Shown in pieces: positions 16,410 to 24,970 of a DNA stretch of 64,000 nucleotides. This stretch comes from JAUIKM01 sp964445695 (GTDB lineage Bacteria > Bacteroidota > Ignavibacteria > Kapaibacteriales > UBA7675). The position numbers and the translations under genes are program-made. Position 1 is the first letter of the stretch. Every line of letters starts with the position of its first letter. The stretch is from the NCBI GenBank assembly GCA_964445695.1, contig CAYULF010000004.1, positions 124,001 to 188,000 on the forward strand. Direction: 5' to 3'. Under the pieces are notes generated by a model that saw only the letters and a list, made by a program, of their open reading frames with translations, made no database searches and had not been told where the DNA came from.

Positions 16410-17867
16410 ATGCACTTTGTGGATCTTTCCATATTTATTGTCTATTTCCTGGCGATGCTGGGCGTGGGCGTATATTTCCTGCGCAAAAACAGCAGCACGG
16501 AAGATTACTACGTGGGCGGAAGGTCGATGGGCAGCTGGCACGTGGGACTGTCCGTGGTGGCGACGGACGTAGGCGGAGGCTTTTCAATCGGGCTGGGCGG
16601 CCTGGGATTTGTGATGGGCATCGCCGGCTCGTGGATGCTGCTGACGGGGCTGATCGGTGCGTGGTTGAGCGCGGTGCTGTTGATTCCCCGCATTTCACGA
16701 TTATCGCAGCAACATAAATTTTTGACCTTTCCGCAGGTTTTCAAGCATTTTTACGGACGCGAAGCTGCGCTGGCGGCGGGGCTGATTTCCGCTATCGGAT
16801 ATCTGGGTTTTACGAGTTCACAGATTCTGGCGGGAGCCAAGCTGGCGGCGGCCTCATTCGACGGACTCAACTTAAACACCGCACTGATTGCAATGGGCGC
16901 AATTGCGGTTGTGTATACCGTGATGGGCGGCCTGAAAGCCGTGATCTATACCGATACCGTGCAGTGGATTGTGCTCATGTCCGGCCTGATTTTTATCGGG
17001 ATCCCCGTGGCGTGGAACGCGGTCGGCGGGTATGAAACAATCAGCGCGACGCTGGCGCCGGAGTTTCTGTCCATGGGCAATATTTCCTGGCAGACGGCGG
17101 TGAACTGGGCGGCCACAATTATTCCGATCTGGTTTGTGGGCATGACCCTGTACCAGCGGATCTACGCCTGCCGCGGCCAAAAGGAAGCGCAAAAAGCGTG
17201 GTTTATCGCCGGTTTGTTTGAATGGCCGGTGATGGCGTTCATGGGCGTTGTGCTGGGGCTGCTGGCGCGCGTGGCAGTGGAAAACGGCATGTTTACCGCA
17301 ATGGGTTACGCCGGCGCGGACGGGCTGGATGCGGAAATGGGCCTGCCGATGCTGCTTAAACACGTGCTGCCGATCGGCCTGATGGGGCTGATGATGTCGG
17401 CGTATTTTTCGGCAATCATGTCGACCGCGGACTCCTGCCTGATGGCCGCTTCCGGAAATATCGTAACAGACCTGATGGAAACACTGGCGCCGTCGATGAA
17501 GTGGCTGCGCGAGCACCCGCTGCGGGTGTCGCAGTTTGTTACCCTGGCCGTGGGCGCGGCGGCGTTGCTGCTGGCCACGATGATGCAGAACGTGCTGGAA
17601 CTGATGCTCTATTCCTACGCTTTTATGGTGTCGGGCTTGCTTGTGCCGGTGGTGGGAGCGCTGTTCTGGCGGCGAAGCAGTCAGACGGCGGCGCTCTGGG
17701 CCATGCTGCTGGGCGGCGGCACGACGCTGATACTGATTGGCGGCGATGTTAAACTGCCGCTGGGACTTGACGCCAATATCTTCGGCATTGCCGCCTCGGC
17801 GCTGGCGTTTGTCACGCTGACCTGGCTGTTTCCGCGCACAGAGAAAATTCAACAATCTCCCCGTTAA
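16410..17867 (+). CDS. Sodium/solute symporter (SSS family)
   Basis: 485-residue membrane protein with about 13 hydrophobic segments spread along its length. The family signature appears near residue 30-60 (STEDYYVGGRSMGSWHVGLS, then VVATDVGGGFSIGLGG), as in PutP/PanF/SGLT transporters. Predicted sodium-coupled uptake in the inner membrane. The substrate is not readable from sequence, but the following genes (M20 hydrolase and two amino-acid racemases) suggest an amino acid, dipeptide or N-acyl amino acid. ATG 16410 starts the first hydrophobic segment; the open frame reaches back to 16341. It is the first gene of an operon running to 21717, with only 13 bases to the next gene. Confidence 0.88.
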   Translation: MHFVDLSIFIVYFLAMLGVGVYFLRKNSSTEDYYVGGRSMGSWHVGLSVVATDVGGGFSIGLGGLGFVMGIAGSWMLLTGLIGAWLSAVLLIPRISRLSQQHKFLTFPQVFKHFYGREAALAAGLISAIGYLGFTSSQILAGAKLAAASFDGLNLNTALIAMGAIAVVYTVMGGLKAVIYTDTVQWIVLMSGLIFIGIPVAWNAVGGYETISATLAPEFLSMGNISWQTAVNWAATIIPIWFVGMTLYQRIYACRGQKEAQKAWFIAGLFEWPVMAFMGVVLGLLARVAVENGMFTAMGYAGADGLDAEMGLPMLLKHVLPIGLMGLMMSAYFSAIMSTADSCLMAASGNIVTDLMETLAPSMKWLREHPLRVSQFVTLAVGAAALLLATMMQNVLELMLYSYAFMVSGLLVPVVGALFWRRSSQTAALWAMLLGGGTTLILIGGDVKLPLGLDANIFGIAASALAFVTLTWLFPRTEKIQQSPR

Positions 17868-17880
17868 CAGGACAAGAATT

Positions 17881-18330
17881 ATGAACTACAGAATTATTGA
17901 CCGATCCACCGGTGAAGACAGGCAATTCAACAATGTGCGCATTGCAGCCTTTCTGCACGAACATCTGGACGAATTCGGCGACAGCCCGGACGATATTCTG
18001 GCGGCGATTAACTACGTGTTTAAGGAAGGCCGCGGCGGGCGCGTTGTGCTGGCGGTCGACAAAGATGAATTGATCGGCGCTGTGGTGCTGAACGACACCG
18101 GCATGTCGGGTTACATACCGGAAAACATCCTGGTTTACATCGCCATTCACCGCGAGCGGCGCGGCATGGGACTCGGCAAGGGACTGATGCTGCAGGCAAT
18201 CGAACATACGCCGGGCGGCATCGCCCTGCACGTGGAGCCCGAAAACCCTGCGGTGCATCTCTACCGCAAGCTGGGATTCACGAACAAGTATCTGGAAATG
18301 CGATTGCAAAAAACAGCCGGCGCACAATGA
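17881..18330 (+). CDS. GNAT-family N-acetyltransferase
   Basis: 149 residues. The acetyl-CoA binding motif is clear near residue 98-106 (RERRGMGLGKGLM, the R/Q-x-x-G-x-G/A pattern). The C-terminus HVEPENPAVHLYRKLGFTNK is the typical GNAT ending. The substrate is unknown. Its overlap with the downstream amidohydrolase (ATGA, 18327-18330) suggests coupled expression; the pair could add and remove an acyl group on the same amino compound, which is inference. Start has an AGGA-like sequence 11 bases upstream. Confidence 0.85.
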   Translation: MNYRIIDRSTGEDRQFNNVRIAAFLHEHLDEFGDSPDDILAAINYVFKEGRGGRVVLAVDKDELIGAVVLNDTGMSGYIPENILVYIAIHRERRGMGLGKGLMLQAIEHTPGGIALHVEPENPAVHLYRKLGFTNKYLEMRLQKTAGAQ

Positions 18331-19478
18331 GTTTGTTTAATACCGACACAGGCAAGGCGGCGGAACTGCGGCGCGAATTGCACAAACACCCTGAGCTGTC
18401 CGGCGCCGAGCACGGAACGGCTGCGCGGTTGCACGACTTTATAGCTTCCTGCGGACCGACGGAAATTGTTGAAGGCATCGGTGGCTGTGGACTGGCGGCG
18501 ATCTTTGCGTTTAACAAACCGGGACCGACGGTGCTCGTGCGCTGTGAACTCGACGCCCTGCCGATTCAGGAAGTCAACGACGTTGAATATCGGTCAAAGG
18601 TCGACGGCGTCTCACACAAGTGCGGCCACGACGGACACATGGCGATTGTCGCCGGACTTGCGCAGAATCTCTCAGAAAATCCCCCGCCGAGCGGCCGCGT
18701 TGTGCTGCTGTTTCAGCCGGCCGAAGAAATCGGTGCGGGCGCGGCGGCGGTGTTGAACGACGAGAGATTCAACAAACTCGAAATTAACTACGCTATTGCA
18801 CTGCACAATCTGCCCGGCGCTCCCAAACACAGCATTGTCTGCCGGGTGGGCAGCTTCAGCGCGGCGGTTAAAACCGCCATCATTACGCTGAGGGGCAAGA
18901 CTTCACACGCCGGCGAGCCCGAACTGGGACTGAATCCGGCGGCGGCGATTGCCGATATTTTGCAGCAAACGCGCGCGCTTGAGCGGCCTGCCGACGGCGA
19001 GGACTTCACACTTGTGACGCCCGTGCACATCTCGATGGGCGAAAAAGCGCACGGCATTTCAGCCGGCGAGGGCGAGATGCGTTTTACACTGCGCGCCTGG
19101 GACAATGCGCACCTGGCCGCAGCGGAAGACGCGTTAACGACAATTGTGCGCGCAGCGGCCGAGGCACAGTCGTTGCAATATTCCGTCGATTGGACGGACC
19201 ACTTCGCGGCGACCAGGAACAGCGCGGACATCGTCCGCCTTGTTAAACAGGCGGCACGGAATTTGGAGTTGAACTATACAGACAGAACGGAAGCCTTCCG
19301 CTGGGGCGAGGATTTCGGCTTGTTTACGGAGCGTTTTACCGGCGCGATGTTCGGGCTTGGCGCAGGTGAAGACAAGCCGCCGCTGCACAATGCCGCATAC
19401 GACTTCCCCGACGACCTGATCCCGACGGGCGCAGGCATGTTCAGATCCGTGATTGACCAACTGTTGCAGGAACAATGA
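18327..19478 (+). CDS. M20-family amidohydrolase / metallopeptidase
   Basis: 383-residue M20D-type enzyme that hydrolyses N-acyl amino acids or similar amides using two metal ions. Metal and catalytic residues are visible: CGHDGH at 99-104, FQPAEE with E133/E134, H160 in the following ALHNLPG, and the GKTSHAGEPELGLNPAAA lid-domain signature near residue 190-205. The length is typical of hippurate or N-acetyl-diaminopimelate hydrolases; specificity cannot be read. It overlaps the GNAT gene by 4 bases and the racemase gene by 4 bases, so the three are a translationally coupled unit. Confidence 0.88.
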   Translation: MSLFNTDTGKAAELRRELHKHPELSGAEHGTAARLHDFIASCGPTEIVEGIGGCGLAAIFAFNKPGPTVLVRCELDALPIQEVNDVEYRSKVDGVSHKCGHDGHMAIVAGLAQNLSENPPPSGRVVLLFQPAEEIGAGAAAVLNDERFNKLEINYAIALHNLPGAPKHSIVCRVGSFSAAVKTAIITLRGKTSHAGEPELGLNPAAAIADILQQTRALERPADGEDFTLVTPVHISMGEKAHGISAGEGEMRFTLRAWDNAHLAAAEDALTTIVRAAAEAQSLQYSVDWTDHFAATRNSADIVRLVKQAARNLELNYTDRTEAFRWGEDFGLFTERFTGAMFGLGAGEDKPPLHNAAYDFPDDLIPTGAGMFRSVIDQLLQEQ

Positions 19479-20626
19479 AAAGCAATTCAACACTGGAACT
19501 AAGCGCGGCGGCACTGCGCAGCAACATCAGTTTTCTGCGCGCGATGCTGGGCGAGGAGTGCATTCTGTCTTCCGTGGTTAAAGGCAATGCCTACGGACAC
19601 GGCATCGAAGTGTACACGCCGCTGGCCGTACAAAGCGGCATAAAACACTTTTCCGTGTTTAACGCCGTTGAAGCCGAGCGCGTCCTGCGCGCCACGGAGG
19701 GACAGGCGGAGATCATGATCATGGGTCTGATCGACAACGCCGACCTGGAATGGGCCATCGCAAACAACATCTCCTTTTTTGTCTTTGATTTTGAACGTCT
19801 TCAAGCAGCGCTGGCCGCGGCCAAACGACTTAAACTCACGGCGCGGATTCACATTGAGCTGGAGACGGGTTTTAATCGCACGGGTTTCAGTCGCAAGGAT
19901 CTGCACACAGTCGCAGATTTGATTCTGCACAACGGCGAGCACTTAAACGCCGAGGGCGTGTGCACACATTACGCCGGCGCGGAAAGCGTAAGCAATTACC
20001 TGCGCGTGCAAAACCAGATCAGGACCTACAATGAATACGTGCAGATTCTGGCCGACGCGGGCGTCAAACCGCGTCTCCGGCACACAGCCTGCAGCGCGGC
20101 GGCCATCACCTATCCGGAAACGCGAATGGACCTGGTCCGGATTGGAATTGCACAATACGGCTATTGGCCCAGCCGCGAAACGCTGATCGGTTACCTGACG
20201 AGCCGCAAAAACACCGACGACCCGCTGCGACGCGTCATCACCTGGAAAAGCAATGTGATGACGACCAAAACCGTCCGTGCGGGAGAATTCGTCGGCTACG
20301 GCACGACATTTCTGGCGGAACGCGATATGTCAATCGCGATTATTCCGGTCGGATATTCAGAGGGTTTCAGCCGCTCACTGAGCAATCAGGGACGCGTTCT
20401 GATTAACGGCCACAGGATCGGCGTCATCGGCAAAGTCAACATGAATATGCTGGTGGCGGACATCAGCAGCATCCCCGACACACAGCCGGGCGACGAAGTA
20501 ATTTTAATCGGAAATCAGCAGGATCTGTCGATCTCCGTATCATCTTTCAGCGAATTGAGCGAGCAGTTAAACTACGAGCTGTTAACGCGTTTGCCGCAGG
20601 ATATTCCGCGAACCGTCATTGGATAG
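19475..20626 (+). CDS. alr: Alanine racemase
   Basis: 383-residue fold-type III PLP enzyme interconverting L- and D-alanine. The signature SSVVKGNAYGHG carries the PLP lysine at about residue 36. The second catalytic base Tyr appears in GEFVGYGTTFLAERD. The C-terminal beta domain has NGHRIGVIGKVNMNMLVADI, typical of Alr. It overlaps the M20 gene (ATGA), and the next racemase starts two bases after its stop. It might be the housekeeping Alr or act specifically on the amino acid released by the M20 enzyme. D-Ala supply for peptidoglycan would be the usual role. Confidence 0.9.
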   Translation: MKSNSTLELSAAALRSNISFLRAMLGEECILSSVVKGNAYGHGIEVYTPLAVQSGIKHFSVFNAVEAERVLRATEGQAEIMIMGLIDNADLEWAIANNISFFVFDFERLQAALAAAKRLKLTARIHIELETGFNRTGFSRKDLHTVADLILHNGEHLNAEGVCTHYAGAESVSNYLRVQNQIRTYNEYVQILADAGVKPRLRHTACSAAAITYPETRMDLVRIGIAQYGYWPSRETLIGYLTSRKNTDDPLRRVITWKSNVMTTKTVRAGEFVGYGTTFLAERDMSIAIIPVGYSEGFSRSLSNQGRVLINGHRIGVIGKVNMNMLVADISSIPDTQPGDEVILIGNQQDLSISVSSFSELSEQLNYELLTRLPQDIPRTVIG

Positions 20627-20628
20627 AC

Positions 20629-21717
20629 ATGACCTATATTGAATTGCACGCCGACAAACTGGAACACAACTATCGTTTTCTGGACAGAATGTTCAGCGAA
20701 CAGGGTAAAAGCTGGTCGGTCGTGTCAAAAATGCTGTGCGGCAATAAAAAGTACATCGAAGAAATCATACAACTCGGCGCACGTGAGATCTGCGACTCGC
20801 GCCTGACGAACCTCAAAGTGATCAAGGCGATCGACCCGACGGTGCAGACGGTCTACATTAAACCGCCGGCCAAACGCAATATCAGCACAGTTGTTAAATA
20901 CGCGGACGTCAGTTTCAACTCCGAGTACCAGACGATTAAACTGCTTTCGGACGAGGCGCAGCGGCAGGAGCGCAAACACAAAGTCATTATCATGATCGAG
21001 CTGGGCGACCTGCGCGAAGGCATCATGGGCGAGAACCTGATGGCCTTTTACGATGCGGTTTTCCACCTGCCGAACATCGAAGTTACGGGCATCGGCACAA
21101 ACTTAAACTGTCTGCACGGCGTTCTCCCCTCGCAGGACAAGTTGATTCAGCTCTGCCTCTACCAGCAGCTTATCGAGGCGCGCTTTAACCGCAACATCCC
21201 ATGGGTCACCGGCGGCACGTCAATCGTCGTTCCTCTTCTGGCATACGGTCAGGTGCCTGAAGGCGTCAATCACTTCCGCATCGGCGAGACGCTGTACTTC
21301 GGCAACAACCTGCTGACGGGCGAGCCGATCGACGGCATGGAAGTCGACGTGTTTAAGTTGCATTCGGAGATCATTGAAATCACGGAGAAACCGAAGGTGC
21401 CGATCGGCTACCTTGCGGAGAATCCATCCGGCGAAATGTTAAAGGTCCAGGAAGAAGATTATGGAAAAACTTCCTACCGCGCCATTCTGGACGTCGGCCT
21501 GCTGGACAGCGCCACGGACTTCCTGATTCCCGACGATAAAAGTATCAGGATTGCCGGAGCCAGTTCGGACATGTTAATCATCGACCTGGGCGAAACCAGC
21601 GGCAACTACAAAGTCGGCGACATGGTTTCTTTCAGCCTTAAGTATATGGGCGCACTGCATTTACTGAACTCACGCTACATCGATAAACGAATCGTGCGCC
21701 GGGACGACAAGACTTAA
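20629..21717 (+). CDS. Alanine racemase-like PLP enzyme (ornithine racemase/YhfX type)
   Basis: 362 residues of the Alr_N family but the ornithine-racemase/YhfX branch. The PLP lysine is in SVVSKMLCGN (K34), and the segment MIELGDLREGIMGENLMAFY is typical of that branch. A GGTS motif (WVTGGTSIVVPLL) binds the PLP phosphate. The C-terminal part is shorter than in true alanine racemases. The neighbouring alr is from a different subfamily, so the two are not recent duplicates. The substrate is probably a basic or otherwise non-alanine amino acid. It is the last gene of the operon. Confidence 0.85.
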   Translation: MTYIELHADKLEHNYRFLDRMFSEQGKSWSVVSKMLCGNKKYIEEIIQLGAREICDSRLTNLKVIKAIDPTVQTVYIKPPAKRNISTVVKYADVSFNSEYQTIKLLSDEAQRQERKHKVIIMIELGDLREGIMGENLMAFYDAVFHLPNIEVTGIGTNLNCLHGVLPSQDKLIQLCLYQQLIEARFNRNIPWVTGGTSIVVPLLAYGQVPEGVNHFRIGETLYFGNNLLTGEPIDGMEVDVFKLHSEIIEITEKPKVPIGYLAENPSGEMLKVQEEDYGKTSYRAILDVGLLDSATDFLIPDDKSIRIAGASSDMLIIDLGETSGNYKVGDMVSFSLKYMGALHLLNSRYIDKRIVRRDDKT

Positions 21718-21787
21718 TAAGTCACGATTAAACAGACTGCGACGGCTGTCGAGCATCTATGATGCCGACGACCGTCCCTTTTGCACT

Positions 21788-21942
21788 CCGCTTCTGCAAC
21801 AGCCGCTTTTTGTTTGTCAGCGGGACTGAAACAAAGGGCCGCCGGGGCTGTGCACAGAATGTTGGACTTGCGGTTTGGAACTCGGTGAAAAACAGGAACA
21901 CTACCCGAGCCTGAGACGCGGATGCGGCTCAAAGCGCCGCAC
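21788..21942. repeat. Intergenic foldback repeat (inverted pair)
   Basis: Left arm (CCGCTTTTTGTTTGTCAGCG near 21803-21822) and right arm (GAGCCTGAGACGCGGATGCG, then GCTCAAAGCG at 21907-21937) are inverted relatives of each other and match the pair at 38367-38567. This fills the 390-bp gap after the racemase operon; no gene is seen here. Confidence 0.6.
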
Positions 21943-22110
21943 AGATGTTATTGCCCCACCAGAAACCAGGACGACGGTACGCTCCGAGTCGCGGTAAAAA
22001 TCCGTCCCTCCTGCCCGCCTGTATTGCGCAAAACATCTTGCCTGACTATATTGGCGCGACCTCCCGGCAAAACGTCGCACCAAATTTAACAACTACATTG
22101 ACAGCTTGCC

Positions 22111-23220
22111 ATGCACAACCAAATTGGTCGGTCCTGCAAATCTATTCGCATTCACCGTCCCGGAGCATCGCGGGTACAGGGAATATACCAGCGTTTAATA
22201 ATTTCTCTGGCCGCGATCGCGTGCCTGTTCAGCTTAACTTCCTGCGACGACGACGACCCGTCGCTCTATGCCGAGGAGGTAGTGGAACACCTTGTTGAAG
22301 ACGTTATTCTGCCGACTAACGCTGATTTGCTGGTCAGCGTGGAACGATTGTACAGTGCCTGCAAGGCACTACGCGACATGCCCACGGACAATCAGCAAAT
22401 AGTCAATGCGGGACAGTTGTGGCGGGACGCACGAGCGTTCTGGACTATGAGCGAGGCATATGCCATCGGGCCGGCGGAAGAGTTTAAACTGGCGCGTGAG
22501 TTAAACGCATGGCCGCTCGACACGGGAGGTGTTGAGAATCTGGTTGCGAGTACAAGTGTGATAACTTCTTCGCAGTTAAACAAACTAGCGGCAGACATGC
22601 GCGGATTTCACGCGGTAGAGTACTTGCTGTTCCGCGATGGAAAAGCACGTACGCAGGGAGAGTTAACGGTGCGTGAACGCGAGTATCTGGAGGCGTCGGC
22701 GGACTTGCTGTCAAGTCGGATTCGTCAGTATGCGGCAAAGTGGGCGGCGAATAATGGATTTCACCTGCAGCTTGTCGGTGGAGACGGCTCGCGGCAAAAC
22801 AGCGCGCAGTTGTTTATTGAACTGACGTTCAGCGCGATTACGGATCTTTGCATCGACATAGACGAGATTCGTTTACAGCGGCCATTGCAGACGCAGAATG
22901 TTAGAAATGTGGAGTCGCGTTTCAGCCGCAATTCTCTCAATGAAATACGAAACGGCCTGCTGGGGATTCAACATCTGTTCAACGGATCACTGAGTTTCAG
23001 ACGGGAGGCGCAGGGACTTACGGCCTGGATTGACACTCGCAACCGACTTGTGGCTCAGCGACTGAGCGTCAGGATCAGCAGCGCGCTGACGGCGATGGAC
23101 AATGTTCCCTTTCCGCTGGCCGAGAGACTCCAGGACCAGAGCGGTTATGAACCTGCAATTGAGGCACTGGAACTTTTACAACAGTCGCTTACGGATGATG
23201 TGCCGCCGCTTTACGATTAA
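22111..23220 (+). CDS. Imelysin-family (M75-like) lipoprotein
   Basis: 369 residues. A lipobox LTSC with the acylated Cys at residue 45 follows a hydrophobic segment (LIISLAAIACLFSLTSC); DDDD after the Cys favours retention in a specific membrane. The imelysin signature GxHxxE is present as GFHAVE (165-170), within MRGFHAVEYLLF. Imelysin-like proteins are periplasmic, linked to iron uptake; the peptidase role is debated. The frame starts at ATG 22111, which gives a long n-region of 28 residues before the hydrophobic core. The C-terminal half is helical, with a LLGIQHLFNGSLSF segment as in the second four-helix bundle. Confidence 0.85.
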   Translation: MHNQIGRSCKSIRIHRPGASRVQGIYQRLIISLAAIACLFSLTSCDDDDPSLYAEEVVEHLVEDVILPTNADLLVSVERLYSACKALRDMPTDNQQIVNAGQLWRDARAFWTMSEAYAIGPAEEFKLARELNAWPLDTGGVENLVASTSVITSSQLNKLAADMRGFHAVEYLLFRDGKARTQGELTVREREYLEASADLLSSRIRQYAAKWAANNGFHLQLVGGDGSRQNSAQLFIELTFSAITDLCIDIDEIRLQRPLQTQNVRNVESRFSRNSLNEIRNGLLGIQHLFNGSLSFRREAQGLTAWIDTRNRLVAQRLSVRISSALTAMDNVPFPLAERLQDQSGYEPAIEALELLQQSLTDDVPPLYD

Positions 23221-23292
23221 CACGCGCCGCAGCAAGACTGCCTCGACGACCTGCCGCTGATCATTCGTTGACGAGCAAAACAGTCACAAGGC

Positions 23293-23318
23293 AAGCCGCC
23301 GTTTCAATGCGGCGGCGC
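23293..23318 (+). terminator. Probable terminator hairpin after the imelysin gene
   Basis: GCCGCC and GGCGGC arms around TTTCAATGC. No long T-tract, so a weak case. The gene at 23360 converges from the right, so it may also serve that strand. Confidence 0.45.
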
Positions 23319-23359
23319 TGCAATCAGACGATTAAACATGGACATTTGACCAGTAAGAG

Positions 23360-23806
23360 TCAGGCTTGAATCAAGCGACGATGATAGTTAATCTGGCCGA
23401 GATGGTAGTTGAGATGTGAATGCAGGTGCACTAAAAACCAGGATGTCGTCATCGGCTTGCCGAAAAGTTCGATCGGATAGTCCTGCTCGAGTTGTTCAGC
23501 GCTTAAACCGGTCAACACATTGTTAATCATCAATTTTGTTGCATCGAGGGCGGTCAGCATTTCAAAACGCGGCACATTTTTGTCGCTGAATTCGCGGTCG
23601 CGATGGCGGACGTAGTCGCTGCCGCCCAGCACGGCGCCAATGAAGTGATTGAGATTGCCGATAATGTGGAGGCAAAGGTTTCCGGGCGAATTGCCGACAG
23701 ACCCCTTGACACTCCACAGCAGGGCTTCGTCGGAATAAAGCGCTATCTCCTGTTTAACACGTTCGAGATCACGTGTAAACAGTTCGGCCATTACATTTGA
23801 CAGCAT
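23360..23806 (-). CDS. DinB-fold protein (DUF1572-like)
   Basis: 148-residue four-helix protein of the DinB/YfiT superfamily. Metal-type histidines are visible in HIIGNLNHFIG (near residue 48) and in FLVHLHSHLNYHLGQINYHR (near 125-140). Members bind a divalent metal and include thiol transferases; specific activity is unknown. Start at 23806 is supported by AGGAGG 5 bases upstream. A second, divergent DinB-type gene lies 47 bp away on the same strand. Confidence 0.83.
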   Translation of the reverse strand: MLSNVMAELFTRDLERVKQEIALYSDEALLWSVKGSVGNSPGNLCLHIIGNLNHFIGAVLGGSDYVRHRDREFSDKNVPRFEMLTALDATKLMINNVLTGLSAEQLEQDYPIELFGKPMTTSWFLVHLHSHLNYHLGQINYHRRLIQA

Positions 23807-23853
23807 GTCAACCTCCTGATGTATTGTGCGACATTAAAACTCCGCACACTGTG

Positions 23854-24345
23854 TCAATCAATGGGAATAATGGGAAAATCCACTCCGCCGCCGGGTTTGC
23901 CGAGGATGCGGCACATGGCGAGCACCTGCCCCTGATGATGGTACAGATGTGTGAGCGTGCGCATCACCACAAGTGCCGGTTTGAGCATGCGCTCATTGCC
24001 GCCCCAGGAAATCATCTTGCGCTCCGTGTTAAGTTCCTGCGGCGTCGAGCTGTTTAAATAATCAGCCGTCATGTTAAAGGTTTTGAGACGGTATTGTTCG
24101 AGCGAGTCAATGTCGGGATAATCTTCGAGATTTTCATCGGCGAGCATCTGGCCCAGCAGGACGCCGATCCAGTATTCGTTGGCGCCGATTTCATGACAAA
24201 GCTGCTCGCGCACGGTTGGCAATCCGAAGCCGGGAATGCTGCGATTCAGCTCTTCATTATTCAGTTGACGGCAATGGTCCAACAGGTCGCGCAAATTTTT
24301 GTGTGCGCGCAGATTCAGATCAAGCAGCGCTTCTTTTGTGTACAA
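23854..24345 (-). CDS. DinB-fold protein, second copy
   Basis: 163 residues if started at TTG 24345, which has GGGAGA 6 bases upstream and gives the normal DinB length. The frame is open to 24510 but the extra N-terminal 55 residues are not protein-like. Conserved features: a VREQLCHEIGANEYWIGVLL helix, and the C-terminal TLTHLYHHQGQVLAMCRILG motif with metal-type histidines, followed by GKPGGGVDFP as in DinB-like proteins. It is not a near-identical copy of the neighbour. Role unknown. Confidence 0.78.
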   Translation of the reverse strand: MYTKEALLDLNLRAHKNLRDLLDHCRQLNNEELNRSIPGFGLPTVREQLCHEIGANEYWIGVLLGQMLADENLEDYPDIDSLEQYRLKTFNMTADYLNSSTPQELNTERKMISWGGNERMLKPALVVMRTLTHLYHHQGQVLAMCRILGKPGGGVDFPIIPID

Positions 24346-24657
24346 GCTGGGTCTCCCGAAGAGGGTGAAGGAATTTTGGCAAATGTACAAAAATCCGGTC
24401 AGATGGGTATGAGTTGTCAGGATAGAATCAATCGAGCTGAAGACGCCGCCGGCGACAAGTTCGCAATGCTGCGCAAAGGCGGTGATGTCGTCGTTGAAAT
24501 GCGCTTGCACGGAGAACGTTTTGAGAATTTTTTACCCGGCCATATTGAAGAGTACTTTATCAGATTCGCGACAATGTGGCTGGTCGGTCGGTAAATTCCG
24601 ATGAGCGGGCGGTTTTGGGTGATGAGCGGGTGCGTGTAGCGGATTGGACGTACTCCT

Positions 24658-24895
24658 CCGTGAAATCAAGTTGGGCCCGCCCCCGCCACCACCTCCGACG
24701 TCTGTTTATCCTCCACCACACAGGCCTCCCTGCCGGCCCGAATCAGCAGATTCCGCCCGGCTTTGCGCCTGTGTCAATACGCCGACTCGTCAGCCGACAC
24801 CCGCAACATCCGCACAAATTCACCGATCTCAAACCGTAAAAAGTTAATCGTACCCAAATACCGCACCAAGCGGGCAGAATTCCTTCCTGAACGAA
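24658..24895. repeat. Conserved 3'-flanking element of the giant genes, copy 1
   Basis: About 235 bp that aligns with 47271-47508 with roughly 88% identity by hand alignment (about 27 mismatches). It lies beyond the terminator of the giant gene. It includes a run of CCxCCGCC codons-like repeats and the block AATTCACCGATCTCAAACCG, which is identical in both. Not recognised as a known RNA family. Confidence 0.75.
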
Positions 24896-24898
24896 AAA

Positions 24899-24936
24899 AG
24901 AAACCCCATCGGTGTGCCGGCCGATGAGGTCTCTGT
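24899..24936 (-). terminator. Rho-independent terminator of giant gene 1
   Basis: On the minus strand, CCTCATCGG pairs with CCGATGGGG (one wobble), followed by TTTCTTTTTT. It is 35 bases after the stop at 24971. A related hairpin follows giant gene 2. Confidence 0.85.
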
Positions 24937-24970
24937 TCGCCGCATGGGCGCTATCTGCTGAGTATCGTGC

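Noticed and set aside
23854..24510. Long start for the second DinB-type gene
   Set aside because: The extra 55 residues do not resemble DinB proteins; TTG 24345 has a better ribosome site and gives the normal length.
24644..24847. A Pro-rich plus-strand frame (GPPPPPPP) repeated near 47280
   Set aside because: It coincides with the conserved 3'-flank element and is explained by nucleotide conservation there. It has no ribosome site and no sensible length; a minus-strand frame is equally similar.
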